64,000 bases of DNA, taken from assembly GCA_965208775.1 (NCBI GenBank), contig OZ242360.1, positions 1,736,001 to 1,800,000 of the forward strand, in the 5' to 3' direction. The notes below the pieces were generated by a model. That model saw nothing but the letters and a program-made list of their open reading frames with translations, made no database searches and was not told the origin of the DNA. A program made the position numbers and the translations under genes. Source of the stretch: JAPOVO01 sp026708165 (GTDB lineage: Bacteria > Chloroflexota > UBA11872 > VXNJ01). Below, in pieces: positions 25,234 to 34,667 of this stretch; position 1 is the stretch's first letter, and every line of letters starts with the position of its first letter.

Positions 25234-27318
25234 GTGACCGCAGGCGAAATCAGGCTCGGAGTCGATGTCGGCGGCACGTTCACCGACGTGGTGCTGACCC
25301 GCGGCTCTGATCTACTAGGGGCCGCGAAGGTCCCGTCCAGCCCGACAGACTACGCCGAGGCCATCCTCGACGGTGCGCTGCGAACGCTCGGCGACAATGA
25401 TCCGGCGCGGGTCCGCGACATCGTCCACGCGACGACCGTCGCGACCAACGCGATCCTCGAAAACCGGGGCGCCAAGACGGGCCTCATTACCACGAAGGGC
25501 TTCAGGGATATTCTGGAGATCGGCCGTCTGCGCTATCCGCGTCTTTACGACCTGACGTGGGTGCGGCCTCCCCCGCTGGCGCGTCGGGCGGTGCGGTTGG
25601 AGGTTGCCGAACGCGTCGATAACCAGGGCAAGGTGATCACACCTATTGATGGTGAGGATTGCGAACGGGCGGCCAGGCGGCTTGTCCGGGAGGGTGTCGA
25701 GTCGGTGGCGGTCTGCTTTCTAAACTCTTACGCCAACCCCACCCACGAACGGTTGTGCGGCGAGATGCTCGAAAAGTACTTTCCCAAGGAGCGGATCTCG
25801 CTCTCGGTGGACGTGTTGCCGCAGATCCGCGAATACGACCGCACGAGCACAACAGTGATTAACGCCTACGTCAGGCCGCTCGTGGAAAGCTATCTAGCCA
25901 ACCTGTCGACACAGCTCGGCGAGGCCGGAATCCAATCGCCCGTTCTGGTGATGCAATCGCACGGAGGCATAGTCGATTCGGCGTCGGCGTCGGAGATGCC
26001 CGCGCAGATAATCGAATCAGGTCCCGCCGCCGGCGTGGTAGCCGCGGCGAAGCTGGCCAGGAACCTCGGACTCGAACGGGTGATAAGTCTGGACATGGGC
26101 GGCACGACCGCCAAGGCCGCGACCATCGAGGATTTCGAACCCCATCTCAGCGCCGAGTACGAGGTCGGGTCTCAGATGAGCTGGGCTTCGCGGCTAAACC
26201 GGGGCGGCGGCTATCTGCTGCGCCTCCCGACCGTCGATCTGGCCGAGATCGGCGCGGGCGGGGGCAGCATCATTCGCGTCGACGCCGGGGGGAGCCTGCA
26301 CGTCGGACCGCAGAGCGCGGGGGCCGATCCGGGGCCGGCGTGCTACAGCCGGGGCGGCGAGGACGCCACGCTGACCGACGCCAATGTAGTACTCGGATAT
26401 CTCAACCAGGACGCGCTGGTCGGCGGCGAGCTGCCCATCGACGCGGCAAAGTCGCGGCGGGCCGTCGAGCGGCAGGTCTCAGGGCCTCTGGGCATCGAAT
26501 GCCGGGAGGCGGCGCGCGGAGCGCATCTGGTCGCCAACTCGACGATGGTCCGAGCGGTACGGTCCGTATCGACCGAGCGCGGCCGGGACGTTCGAACGTA
26601 CACCCTGATCGCTTTCGGCGGCAATGGACCCGTCCACGCGGCCGAGATGGCGGGATCGCTCGGCATTTCCGAAGTGGTGGTTCCGCCGTCGCCAGGATTG
26701 TTCAGCTCAATCGGACTTCTGACGACCGACCTCGAACACCACCTTTCGCAAACCCTCATCGGCATCGTGGGCGAGATCGACGCGGCCCGGTATAGCACCG
26801 CGCTGGACGGCCTCGAATCGCGCGCCCGGCGGGCGTTCAAGTCGATGGGCCACCCGTGGAGCGCGGTGGAAACCAAGATCGAGCTGGACATGCGTTATGA
26901 AGGCCAGTCCTTCGAATTGACCGTTCCGGCCGAGGGAGCGACCGCAAGCGCCTTACGTAAGGCCGCGGACGCGTTTGAGTCGGAACACGAGCGAACTTAC
27001 GGACACCGCGCTCACGACAGCCGGGTTGAGCTGGTCACGCTGCGATTCGTCGGGCGTGTCAAGTCGGCGTCGGCCGGGGCGTTCACGACGCGCGCCGAAC
27101 CGCCGGCTGCCCCTGCTCCCCGACCCGCCTATTTCGGGCGGGGCGGCGACTACGAGATGACAGAAGTCGTAACGCGATCTGCCCTGAGAGATTCGACCCG
27201 TCCTGGACCGCTAATCGTCGAGGAATACGACTCGACGATCATCGTTCCTCCCGGATGGTCGGCGACGTGCGACGCGTCGGGCAACGTCCGTCTGGTCAAC
27301 GCCGGCGGTTCCGCGTGA
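25234..27318 (+). CDS. hyuA: Hydantoinase/oxoprolinase family protein, subunit A
   Basis: 694 residues starting at GTG 25234. The N-terminal IRLGVDVGGTFTDVVL is the ASKHA-type ATP-binding motif of HyuA. The middle contains ATTVATNAILE (about 65-75), ESGPAAGVVAA (about 261-271) and LDMGGTTAKAATIE, with GGGSIIRVDAGG further on. The family opens cyclic amides or carboxylates ketones at the cost of ATP (N-methylhydantoinase, 5-oxoprolinase, acetophenone or acetone carboxylase alpha types). Its stop overlaps the hyuB start as GTGA, so the two subunits are translationally coupled. Substrate cannot be decided from sequence. Confidence 0.92.
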   Translation: MTAGEIRLGVDVGGTFTDVVLTRGSDLLGAAKVPSSPTDYAEAILDGALRTLGDNDPARVRDIVHATTVATNAILENRGAKTGLITTKGFRDILEIGRLRYPRLYDLTWVRPPPLARRAVRLEVAERVDNQGKVITPIDGEDCERAARRLVREGVESVAVCFLNSYANPTHERLCGEMLEKYFPKERISLSVDVLPQIREYDRTSTTVINAYVRPLVESYLANLSTQLGEAGIQSPVLVMQSHGGIVDSASASEMPAQIIESGPAAGVVAAAKLARNLGLERVISLDMGGTTAKAATIEDFEPHLSAEYEVGSQMSWASRLNRGGGYLLRLPTVDLAEIGAGGGSIIRVDAGGSLHVGPQSAGADPGPACYSRGGEDATLTDANVVLGYLNQDALVGGELPIDAAKSRRAVERQVSGPLGIECREAARGAHLVANSTMVRAVRSVSTERGRDVRTYTLIAFGGNGPVHAAEMAGSLGISEVVVPPSPGLFSSIGLLTTDLEHHLSQTLIGIVGEIDAARYSTALDGLESRARRAFKSMGHPWSAVETKIELDMRYEGQSFELTVPAEGATASALRKAADAFESEHERTYGHRAHDSRVELVTLRFVGRVKSASAGAFTTRAEPPAAPAPRPAYFGRGGDYEMTEVVTRSALRDSTRPGPLIVEEYDSTIIVPPGWSATCDASGNVRLVNAGGSA

Positions 27319-29036
27319 CGAAGCAGCTCGATCCCATCACGACCGACCTGGTCGGCCACGCCCTCGGGTCCATCGCCGACGAGATGGCGCTCACGATCAT
27401 CCGCACCGCGCATTCCAGCAATCTCACCAACTCGATGGACCTATCCAGCGCGCTGTGCGACGCGAAGGGGCGGCTGATCGTTCAAGGACTTACGCTCCCG
27501 CTCCACTTGGGATCGGTTCCCGACTGCATGGACGCCGTGCTGGACCGGTTCGGCGACGAAATCCGGCCCGGAGACGTATACATTCTCAACGACCCCTACG
27601 ACGGCGGGACCCACCTTCCCGACATATACCTCGTCCAGCCTGTTTTCCTTAACGACCGCCTGCTCGGCTACACGGCTAGCATCGCCCACCACACCGATGT
27701 AGGCGGAAAAGTAGCCGGCGGCAACGGCTGCGACGCGACGGAGATCTACCAGGAAGGATTCCGCATTCCGCCCACGCGCCTGTTCGACGGAGGCCAACGA
27801 AACCCCTGGCTCGAACAGCTACTCTCCCGCAACGTTCGAATCCCCTACCAGGTGCTTGGCGACTTGCGGGCGCAGATCGCGGCCTGCCACGTCGGGCATG
27901 AGGGGATGCTCGGGTTAGCCGCCGAGTACGGAGTCGACGCGCTCGAAGGCTATTTTGAAGAAATCCTGAACCGCACCGAACGTCTGGCGCGGCACGAGAT
28001 CGGCCGGATGCCGGACGGCGAGTACGAGTTCACCGACTACATCGACGACGACGGGATCGACCCCGGACCGATTCCCATCAAGGTGCGGCTGACCATCGAA
28101 GGCGACTCGCTCACCGCCGACTTCACCGGTACTGCGCCGCAGGTGAAAGGCGGAATCAACTCGGTCATTGCGTTCACGAAGTCCACGGTTTATGCATGCG
28201 CACGCTGCGTGATGGAATCGGAGATGCCGAACAACTCGGGCTATTTCCGGCCTATCAAGGTCGTCGCGCCCGAAGGCACGATAGTCAATCCCAATCCCCC
28301 GGCGGCCGTGGCGGCGCGGGGGCTTACGGCGTTCCGCATCGCCGACGCCGTATTCGGCGCGCTCGCGAAAGCGCTGCCCGACAAGGTCCCGGCCTGCGAG
28401 ATGGGCGGCGATACCGGCGTGAGCATCGGCGGCTACTATCCGAACGGCGACTCGTATGTGTTTCTAGAGTTCCTGCATGGAAGCTGGGGCGGGCGTCCTT
28501 TCGCCGACGGCGTGGACGGCTGCGCGAGCACGATAGTCAACTTCTCCAACAACCCGGTGGAGATGATCGAAGCCCGTCAGCCTCTCCGGCTGGAGGCATT
28601 CGGCTACATTCCCGATTCGAGCGGCCCCGGCAAGTACCGCGGCGGCCTCGCCATCCTTCGCGAATACCGCTTCCTGCAAGATCGCGGCATCCTTCAATTG
28701 CGCACCGACCGCTACGACCACCTGCCCTACGGTCTCGCCGGCGGCGGGACCGGCACGCCCTCGCGAAATGTGCTGGTCCGCGACGGCAGGTCGCGCAAGA
28801 TAGGCGGGAAGGTCACCATCGACCTGCGCCGCGACGATCTCTACCGTCACGCCGTCGCCGGAGCCGGCGGGCACGGCGACCCGATGGAGCGCGACCCCGC
28901 CGCGGTGCTCGAAGACGTAATCGACGGCAAGATATCCCGGTCGCACGCGCTTAAGGCCTATGGCGTGGTCATAACGGGCGCGCGGCCCCGGATAGATCTC
29001 GAGGCAACCAACCGCGAGCGCGATACGCGGCGGTAG
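27315..29036 (+). CDS. hyuB: Hydantoinase/oxoprolinase family protein, subunit B
   Basis: 573 residues; GTG 27315 is chosen because the next residues (VTKQLDPITTDLVGHAL) match the family N-terminus and the codon overlaps the hyuA stop by four bases. Signatures are SNSMDLSSALCDAKGRLIVQG-like in the N-terminal third, GDVYILNDPYDGGTHLPDIY (about 90-109), ASIAHHTDVGG (about 120-130) and C-terminal HAVAGAGGHGDP. HyuB pairs with HyuA in an ATP-dependent amidohydrolase or carboxylase complex. Normal family length. Last gene of the racemase-HyuA-HyuB operon; an intergenic gap of 126 bp follows. Confidence 0.93.
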   Translation: MTKQLDPITTDLVGHALGSIADEMALTIIRTAHSSNLTNSMDLSSALCDAKGRLIVQGLTLPLHLGSVPDCMDAVLDRFGDEIRPGDVYILNDPYDGGTHLPDIYLVQPVFLNDRLLGYTASIAHHTDVGGKVAGGNGCDATEIYQEGFRIPPTRLFDGGQRNPWLEQLLSRNVRIPYQVLGDLRAQIAACHVGHEGMLGLAAEYGVDALEGYFEEILNRTERLARHEIGRMPDGEYEFTDYIDDDGIDPGPIPIKVRLTIEGDSLTADFTGTAPQVKGGINSVIAFTKSTVYACARCVMESEMPNNSGYFRPIKVVAPEGTIVNPNPPAAVAARGLTAFRIADAVFGALAKALPDKVPACEMGGDTGVSIGGYYPNGDSYVFLEFLHGSWGGRPFADGVDGCASTIVNFSNNPVEMIEARQPLRLEAFGYIPDSSGPGKYRGGLAILREYRFLQDRGILQLRTDRYDHLPYGLAGGGTGTPSRNVLVRDGRSRKIGGKVTIDLRRDDLYRHAVAGAGGHGDPMERDPAAVLEDVIDGKISRSHALKAYGVVITGARPRIDLEATNRERDTRR

Positions 29037-29162
29037 CGTCCACGTAATGGGTAACACGTAATTGTGGGCGGGGCCTGGCTCCGATTGCCTAGCCCGCTGG
29101 TACTATCTTGAGTCCATGATTGCGTTTGTCAAACGCTGGCAGGGAGGATTCGGGACGGTCGA

Positions 29163-29855
29163 GTGGACTTCTGGAGAGATTCGCCCTACCGGCTCCGCAT
29201 AGCGACCAATATATTCGGTCCGCGGCTACAGTTCATCATCGCGGCCGCAATGCTCGCTACGATCGTGGCGCAGACCGGTTTCATCGCTATCTGGTCGTAT
29301 CCGTTACTGGCCCCGCTGGCGCTGTGGATCGTGATAATCCTGTCGCGCCGGAGCGTGTGGGTGGTGCTGGACAGGGCCTATCAGAATGTAACTATCGAGT
29401 CGCGCCGCATTCTCGGATTCGTGACCTTTAAGCGGGCCATCAGGGAGCTGCAAGAGCTTCAGGCCGTCCCCGTGACCACGCGCTACCGCAGCGAGAGCCT
29501 TGGGGGGGAGACTACCTGGACGTTTCACCTGATGTTCGGCGACGACCGGGTAGTGGCTATCGGGTCGGTGGTCAACGACGCCCGTAAAGTGGAGTCGGCC
29601 CTGGACCAGATCCGGAACGTTGTGGGCGAGCGCGTCACGGCGGCGCGCTACGACCCCGACATGGTGAAGCCGCCCACGCGCAATATCGTGCTGGAAATTC
29701 TCGACAGCGACCCGATTGCGCGGACGGGCCAGATTCTATGTCTTCTGATGATCGCGCTCTCGCTCTACGCAGCGCCCACGATGGCACTGTTCTACATAGC
29801 TCTGCTGGTGTTCGGCACCATGGCCGATTGGTTGTCCAGGCGAAACGAGGACTAG
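29163..29855 (+). CDS. Membrane protein with central cytosolic domain, unknown function
   Basis: 230 residues from GTG 29163. Two hydrophobic helices near the N-terminus (about 22-42 and 44-62), a soluble domain of about 120 residues that begins VWVVLDRAYQNVTIESRRIL, and two more helices near the C-terminus (about 189-222). The soluble part reads like a PH-like or YdbS-type beta domain (LMFGDDRVVAIGSVVNDA), but no named family is certain. It lies 126 bp after hyuB on the same strand and converges with the DUF3604 gene, leaving only 7 bp between them. Overall composition and codon use look like a real gene. Confidence 0.7.
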   Translation: MDFWRDSPYRLRIATNIFGPRLQFIIAAAMLATIVAQTGFIAIWSYPLLAPLALWIVIILSRRSVWVVLDRAYQNVTIESRRILGFVTFKRAIRELQELQAVPVTTRYRSESLGGETTWTFHLMFGDDRVVAIGSVVNDARKVESALDQIRNVVGERVTAARYDPDMVKPPTRNIVLEILDSDPIARTGQILCLLMIALSLYAAPTMALFYIALLVFGTMADWLSRRNED

Positions 29856-29862
29856 GCGGCGT

Positions 29863-32052
29863 TCAGGACGCGTCGACGTAGATAGGGCTGGTCCACGCCA
29901 TCTCGCAGTCCTTCTGAACCACTCTCAGGTAGTACGCTCCTTCGACCGCCGTTGAGGACGGGATGGTGTGCCTGACCTCGACCGAGTTTGCGTCCATATC
30001 GGAATCGACGCATTCGAGCTCGACCCAGCGGCCGGTGGCGCCCGCGTCGAACCGCCACGGGACATCCCCAAGCTCGTCCAGGGGCTTCGCGAACCTGGCC
30101 GGCCCTGCCTCGAAGACCAGGACCGCGCCTTCCCGCCCGTCGATTTCGATCTCCACTCCGTCCAGGTCGCCGGCGGTGCCCGACGTCCACCGCACGCTCG
30201 AAGAATCCCAATGCGTGATCCGTTCTCCGGGATGGTCGAAGCCGACTGTCTCAACCGAAACGATGCTCCCGCCCTCTACAGACAGCCCGCCGTCCCAGTC
30301 GGTCCCCCGGCGGCGACCGCGCCCGTCGGCGCCCGTCCAGGTAACCCGGATGCGCCGCGAGGTCCCATCGCCCGACCGCAGCCTCTCCTCAAATATGGGC
30401 GTTCCGTTGCGCAGGATTTCGACCGACTGAACCGGCGCGGTGCCGTGGACGACCCCCTTGTATGCAAGGTCGCGATCCAGGGTCATTTCGCCGCCCATTG
30501 GCTGGCCGTTGCACTCGAACCAGATGGCGATACGGTCTCCGGTGGTGCCGTAACAGCGGCGCGACTTGAGCGCTTCCCACAGCGACTCGCGGGTTAGCGA
30601 CTCGGCATAGACGCCCCCCAGACCTCCCCGCACTCCGAACGCTTCCATACCCGTTCCGGCGCTGGGGCGGCTTGCGCCGGGTTTGCCTGTGTGCACGTCG
30701 CTCCCGCAGATGAAGCCGACCCGATATCCCCGACGCACTGCGTCGAGTCCGAACCACTCGAACGAGCCGTGCGAAGAGTGCACCTCGACCACAGGTTCCA
30801 GGGATGGATCGAAGTAGTCGAAGTTCGAACGCCTGCCGCCCACGTGCGGCACCAGCAGCACGTCTTGGCGTCCAGCGAAGGTCTCATACAGCCGGCTGAC
30901 GGGGCAGCGGTCCGTGTCAACGTCCGACATGTCGTCGATCAGCGCGTGGCTGGAGCGGTGCAGGCTGCCTTCGTCGCCGAGAAAGTGAACGTTGCGGTCG
31001 CCGCCCGCGGGAGTATTGCCAGACCATTCATAACCCAGGAACGTTACGAACCGCCCCGGATCGTGGAACTCTTTCATAAGCCCGGTCAGCTCAGCCCAGA
31101 ACTCGTTTGTGATCTGGAAGTCGTTGCCCTGGTGCCCGATGAAGTCGATTCGCGCCTCGTCGCGGGCGAATCGCAGGTAATCGCGCGCGGGGTTTACCCC
31201 GACGGTTTCCATCGTCTGGCCGTGCAGGTCGCCCCAGTAGAGCGTCCAGCGATGGGCGTCTTCGTGGCATCTCACGAGGTTAGACCGCGCGGCGCAGGCC
31301 AGGGTGCGGGCCTCCACCTCAATGCACAAAGCGCCCTTTTCTCGGGGAACGATCCCGTCCAGGGTGAGAACGCCTTTCCCGCCGGATGAGAACCTGGCCA
31401 CGGGAGGCAATCCATCGACTTGCAGATTCGCCCGAATCGCAAGCTCGCCGGTGAATCCCGAATCGGTGTTCCCCCACGAGTCGGTGGCTCTGACGGCAAC
31501 GGTCAGGGGCTGCCCGACGCGCGCGTCCGACGGCGCTGTAACTTCGAAACGGGTCGCCGATCCGCCGATTACCTCGACCCACGGCTGGTCGGCCACGGGT
31601 TCGTAGCTGTTGGCCCCAAACGCGTCGACGAAGACCCTGAACTCCGAACGAAGCTCCGAGTAAGACTGTGCGCGCAGACCGGGCGCCCCGCCGCTCCGGT
31701 CGCCATAGACGACCTCGATCCAGTCGCCCGGCTTCAGCGCGCCGTCGTGCACGTCGATCTGCAACGCCCTTCGAAATGGGCGCTTGTGCCCGTTTTCCAA
31801 AGCTTGGGGTTGCAGCACCACGTTGGCGTTTGAGCGCACCGTGGTATAGCCCGATTCCGCCGGCCTGTCGAACTGCGGCGCCTGCCAGTCCGAGACCTGC
31901 CTATGGGCTATTCGGATATGACCGCCGTCGTCTATCCCAAAAACGCCCGCCGTGTAGCGCAGAGTCCACGTCCCCATCGACTCCGCGACGACCGGGTCTG
32001 AAGGACTCATCTCGGCAACCCCGATGTTCTCGGGGCCGAACGGATCGGTCAT
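29863..32052 (-). CDS. DUF3604 family protein (PHP-like)
   Basis: 729 residues from ATG 32052. The centre holds the family core: YWGDLHGQTMETVG with metal-binding-type residues, RFARDEARIDFIGHQGND, FVTFLGYEWSGNTPAGGDRNV, VPHVGGRRSNFDYF, and VGFICGSDVHTGKPG. These positions resemble metal ligands of the PHP phosphoesterase superfamily. An N-terminal beta-rich domain (about 1-250) and a C-terminal beta domain flank it. No signal peptide is visible. DUF3604 proteins are common in marine bacteria but their activity is not established. Convergent with the membrane-protein gene on its left; divergent from the rhodanese gene on its right. Confidence 0.88.
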   Translation of the reverse strand: MTDPFGPENIGVAEMSPSDPVVAESMGTWTLRYTAGVFGIDDGGHIRIAHRQVSDWQAPQFDRPAESGYTTVRSNANVVLQPQALENGHKRPFRRALQIDVHDGALKPGDWIEVVYGDRSGGAPGLRAQSYSELRSEFRVFVDAFGANSYEPVADQPWVEVIGGSATRFEVTAPSDARVGQPLTVAVRATDSWGNTDSGFTGELAIRANLQVDGLPPVARFSSGGKGVLTLDGIVPREKGALCIEVEARTLACAARSNLVRCHEDAHRWTLYWGDLHGQTMETVGVNPARDYLRFARDEARIDFIGHQGNDFQITNEFWAELTGLMKEFHDPGRFVTFLGYEWSGNTPAGGDRNVHFLGDEGSLHRSSHALIDDMSDVDTDRCPVSRLYETFAGRQDVLLVPHVGGRRSNFDYFDPSLEPVVEVHSSHGSFEWFGLDAVRRGYRVGFICGSDVHTGKPGASRPSAGTGMEAFGVRGGLGGVYAESLTRESLWEALKSRRCYGTTGDRIAIWFECNGQPMGGEMTLDRDLAYKGVVHGTAPVQSVEILRNGTPIFEERLRSGDGTSRRIRVTWTGADGRGRRRGTDWDGGLSVEGGSIVSVETVGFDHPGERITHWDSSSVRWTSGTAGDLDGVEIEIDGREGAVLVFEAGPARFAKPLDELGDVPWRFDAGATGRWVELECVDSDMDANSVEVRHTIPSSTAVEGAYYLRVVQKDCEMAWTSPIYVDAS

Positions 32053-32189
32053 CGCGCGTTACCATGCCCTTTCGTCGCCGCGTTCGCGCGGAACTTTACG
32101 AACCACTGCGATGGGTTTAGTAGAATAAGGTTCACGTCTCAGGGACTTTCGCCCTTACCGGCGCAGCTATTAAACCACTGGAGGGAAAA

Positions 32190-32528
32190 GTGGCATCTCT
32201 AGGCTACGAAGAGCTGAGCAGCGAGCAAGCTCGGGAGCTTATGGAATCCACTCCCGACCTGGCGATTATCGACGTTCGCGACGAACACAAGTACGCGGAG
32301 GCGCACGTTCCGGGGGCGGAGTTGGTCCCTCTCAACCAGATCCTCGCCGACCCCATGGCGCTTCCGGAGTCCGACATCCTGTTCGTCTGCAACGTGGGGC
32401 AAATGAGCGGCGTGGCGTCGCAGATGGCGGTCGCGATGGGCCGCACCAATGTATACAACCTTGCGGAAGGAACTCAGGGCTGGATGGCCGACGGGCTTGC
32501 CGTCGAGGGCGAGCTGGCCGGAGAGTAA
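32190..32528 (+). CDS. Rhodanese-domain protein, single domain
   Basis: 112 residues from GTG 32190, behind GGAGGG. Rhodanese signatures are IIDVRDEHKYAEAHVPGA and the active-site Cys in LFVCNVGQMSG; the active loop is one of the short forms. The following NLAEGTQGWMADGL is the normal ending (GG.. W replaced by EGTQGW). It precedes a MoeB/ThiF-like gene by 54 bp. Rhodanese and E1-like domains are often fused as MoeZ or act together to make thiocarboxylate sulfur donors, so a role in sulfur transfer for molybdopterin, thiamin or cysteine synthesis is the best inference. Confidence 0.88.
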   Translation: MASLGYEELSSEQARELMESTPDLAIIDVRDEHKYAEAHVPGAELVPLNQILADPMALPESDILFVCNVGQMSGVASQMAVAMGRTNVYNLAEGTQGWMADGLAVEGELAGE

Positions 32529-32581
32529 CCGGGGCAAAGGCGGCGTAGTGAGCCGCCGGAATCAGGGATCGAGGTAATAAG

Positions 32582-33415
32582 TTGTTTACGCCAGATCAGG
32601 TTCGCAGATACAGCCGGCACATGTTGATTCCCGAAGTTGGCGCGGTGGGCCAGCGCAAGCTTCTCGACGCGAAGGTGCTGATGGTCGGAGCCGGCGGCCT
32701 CGGCTCGCCGGCGGCCTACTACCTGGCGGCCGCGGGCGTGGGAACGCTCGGCATCGTAGACCACGATCTGGTAGACGAGAGCAACTTGCAACGCCAGATC
32801 CTGCACAACACCGCCCGCGTGGGGGTTCCCAAGGTCGAGTCGGCGGCGGAGACTATCAGCGAGCTCAACCCCGACGTGAACGTGATTGCCTACGACGACG
32901 TGCTCAGCTCCAGAAACGCGCTGGAGATTATCGCCGAGTACGACATCGTAGTTAACGGATGTGACAACTTCCCCACTCGTTATCTGGTAAACGATGCTTG
33001 CGTGCTGCTGCGCAAGCCGATGGTCGACGGCAGCGTTCTGAAATTCGAGGGCATGGTCAAAGTCTTCATGCCCGACTCCGGTTGCTACCGGTGCATGTAC
33101 CCGTCTCCGCCTCCACCCGAGATGGCCCCGAGCTGCGCCGAAGCCGGCGTGCTGGGAGTGGTTCCGGGTGTCATCGGATGCCTTCAGGCCAATGAGGCGA
33201 TAAAGCTGATAATTGGCATCGGCGAGGCGCTCGAAGGCCGTCTGGTGACGTGGGACGCGCTGGAAATGGAGTTCATTACCTACAAGACGGCGCGGCGTCA
33301 CGACTGCCCGGTCTGCGGGGATAGTCCCACCGTAACCGAGTTGATCGACTACGAAGAGTTTTGCGGAGTTCCGGCTCCGGTGAAGGAAGAGGAGCCGCAG
33401 GCCGTTACGGTCTGA
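32582..33415 (+). CDS. moeB: MoeB/ThiF-type E1-like adenylyltransferase
   Basis: 277 residues starting at TTG 32582. The ATP-binding loop MVGAGGLGSPAAYYLAAAGVG (about 35-55) and the adjacent D-D-V-D/N-Q-R pattern in DHDLVDESNLQRQIL are diagnostic of the E1/MoeB/ThiF family. Zinc-binding Cys pairs are CYRCMY (about 168-171) and CPVC (about 242-245). The catalytic thioester Cys region would be near PEMAPSCAEAGVLG. It activates the C-terminal glycine of a ubiquitin-like sulfur carrier (MoaD/ThiS type) by adenylation. It follows a rhodanese gene; together they are the two halves of a MoeZ-like enzyme. No carrier-protein gene is seen. Confidence 0.88.
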   Translation: MFTPDQVRRYSRHMLIPEVGAVGQRKLLDAKVLMVGAGGLGSPAAYYLAAAGVGTLGIVDHDLVDESNLQRQILHNTARVGVPKVESAAETISELNPDVNVIAYDDVLSSRNALEIIAEYDIVVNGCDNFPTRYLVNDACVLLRKPMVDGSVLKFEGMVKVFMPDSGCYRCMYPSPPPPEMAPSCAEAGVLGVVPGVIGCLQANEAIKLIIGIGEALEGRLVTWDALEMEFITYKTARRHDCPVCGDSPTVTELIDYEEFCGVPAPVKEEEPQAVTV

Positions 33416-33615
33416 GGTCAGCCCCGCCCAGGCGCGGGCATCAGCGGCTCTGAGTTATGAGAGTCGTATACTCTGCCAGTATTGGGATAGTGCGCCGACC
33501 GCCTGTGCAGTTCCGCGGCATGAGATAGCGCGCCGGGATCGCATCGATCGTAGCGCTGGCGCGTCGAGGGGTGGCATTTCGATTGAGCACCGAAAGCGGC
33601 TTCCCGGGAGACGCA

Positions 33616-33897
33616 ATGCAGGGCAACCTCACGCGGCTGGAGCGTCGAGAAGCTCTGCAGAAACAGATCGAGGAGCTCACGCGCCGCGAGAACTACTGGG
33701 TTGACAGTCGTTCCGATTACGAGGCGGTGCTTGTCAAGGGGCGGCGCGTCAACCACCTGCTTCACGGAATAGTGTCGGTCTTGACGGTAGGAGTCTGGCT
33801 CCCCGTATGGATTCTGCTCACCGTGTTCGGCGGCGAAAAGCGGCGGCGTTTCTACGTGACTCCCGAAGGAAGGGTGGAGGAGCGGGAGGGAAAGTAA
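33616..33897 (+). CDS. Small membrane-anchored protein with N-terminal coiled coil
   Basis: 93 residues from ATG 33616 behind GGGAG; an upstream TTG at 33571 is less likely. Residues 5-35 (LTRLERREALQKQIEELTRREN) predict a coiled coil. The segment VNHLLHGIVSVLTVGVWLPV (about 48-67) and ILLTVFGGEKRR is one membrane helix with a motif (NHLLH...T.GVWL.VW....GGEK) that recurs in many small actinobacterial and Chloroflexota proteins. Function unknown. No operon partner. Confidence 0.65.
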   Translation: MQGNLTRLERREALQKQIEELTRRENYWVDSRSDYEAVLVKGRRVNHLLHGIVSVLTVGVWLPVWILLTVFGGEKRRRFYVTPEGRVEEREGK

Positions 33898-34036
33898 GCG
33901 GCGTGGGAGTGCCACTGCAACGGCGTTTGTCGGCGCTGGGCGCGCGCACTTTTCGTCCTAGCCGCCAAGCTGGGGACCCAGCATCTCAGCCTGTTCTAAG
34001 CGCGGATATTAGCGCCCGCTAACGAGCGTTTTAAGC

Positions 34037-34054
34037 ATTGTCTTAATCGACAAT
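34037..34054 (+). promoter_or_regulatory. Inverted repeat ATTGTC-N6-GACAAT in the ferritin promoter region
   Basis: A perfect 6-bp dyad with a 6-bp centre about 80 bp before the ferritin-like start. TTGTCT within it could be a -35, with TATCGT (34062-34067) as -10 at 18 bp, so a repressor bound here would block transcription. The regulator is unknown. Confidence 0.4.
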
Positions 34055-34131
34055 CGTCCCCTATCGTGAACTTAAGGAGTCACTTTTGGACGCCAATTCG
34101 GGTGCTGTTTCAGCCACGAAGGGAGAGGAAT

Positions 34132-34548
34132 GTGGCTACGCGAGAAGAAGTCTTGACGATGCTCGAGGAGGACCTTTCCGACGAGCTCGGATCGATCATC
34201 CAGTACATGTGGCAGCACGTTTCGGCCAAGGGCCTGGCGTCGGCGGAGGTGCGCGACCGGTTCCGCGCCGCCTCGATGGACGAGATGCGCCACGCTGAGG
34301 AGCTGGCCGAGCGAATCGACGAGCTTGGCGGCACGCCCACTATTCGCGTGGGGGAAATCCGGTCGGGCGGCGATCTGGAGAAGATGCTCCGCGATAACGT
34401 CGTGCACGAAGAGGAAGCGGTCGAGCGCTATATCAGCCACATTCAGGCGATAGGCATGGCGGACCCGACCACGCGGCGGCTTCTGGAAGAGATCCTCGCC
34501 GACGAAGAGCGTCACCTCAACGAGTGGCGCACGCTGCTGGGCGAGTAG
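34132..34548 (+). CDS. Ferritin-like di-iron protein (bacterioferritin/Dps-like)
   Basis: 138 residues from GTG 34132, with GGGAGAGG upstream; an in-frame start 66 bases earlier is less likely because of this site. It is a four-helix ferritin-like fold: EEDLSDELGSIIQYMW (helix A), DEMRHAEELAERID with ExxH (about 46-49), VVHEEEAVERYISHIQ, and ADEERHLNEW with a second ExxH (about 125-131). These supply the Glu and His ligands of a di-iron site. It would store iron or protect from peroxide in the cytosol. No signal peptide. It stands alone, with an inverted repeat in its promoter region. Confidence 0.85.
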   Translation: MATREEVLTMLEEDLSDELGSIIQYMWQHVSAKGLASAEVRDRFRAASMDEMRHAEELAERIDELGGTPTIRVGEIRSGGDLEKMLRDNVVHEEEAVERYISHIQAIGMADPTTRRLLEEILADEERHLNEWRTLLGE

Positions 34549-34667
34549 CCGTTTAGCTAAAGCTCCCCGCAAGTAACCGAAAGCCCCGGCATCGACAACC
34601 TGATAACGTTTTGAGTTGAAAGCTCAAGCAATCGGCTGTCTTGGGAGTCAATGCTAGGGGAGGCTCG

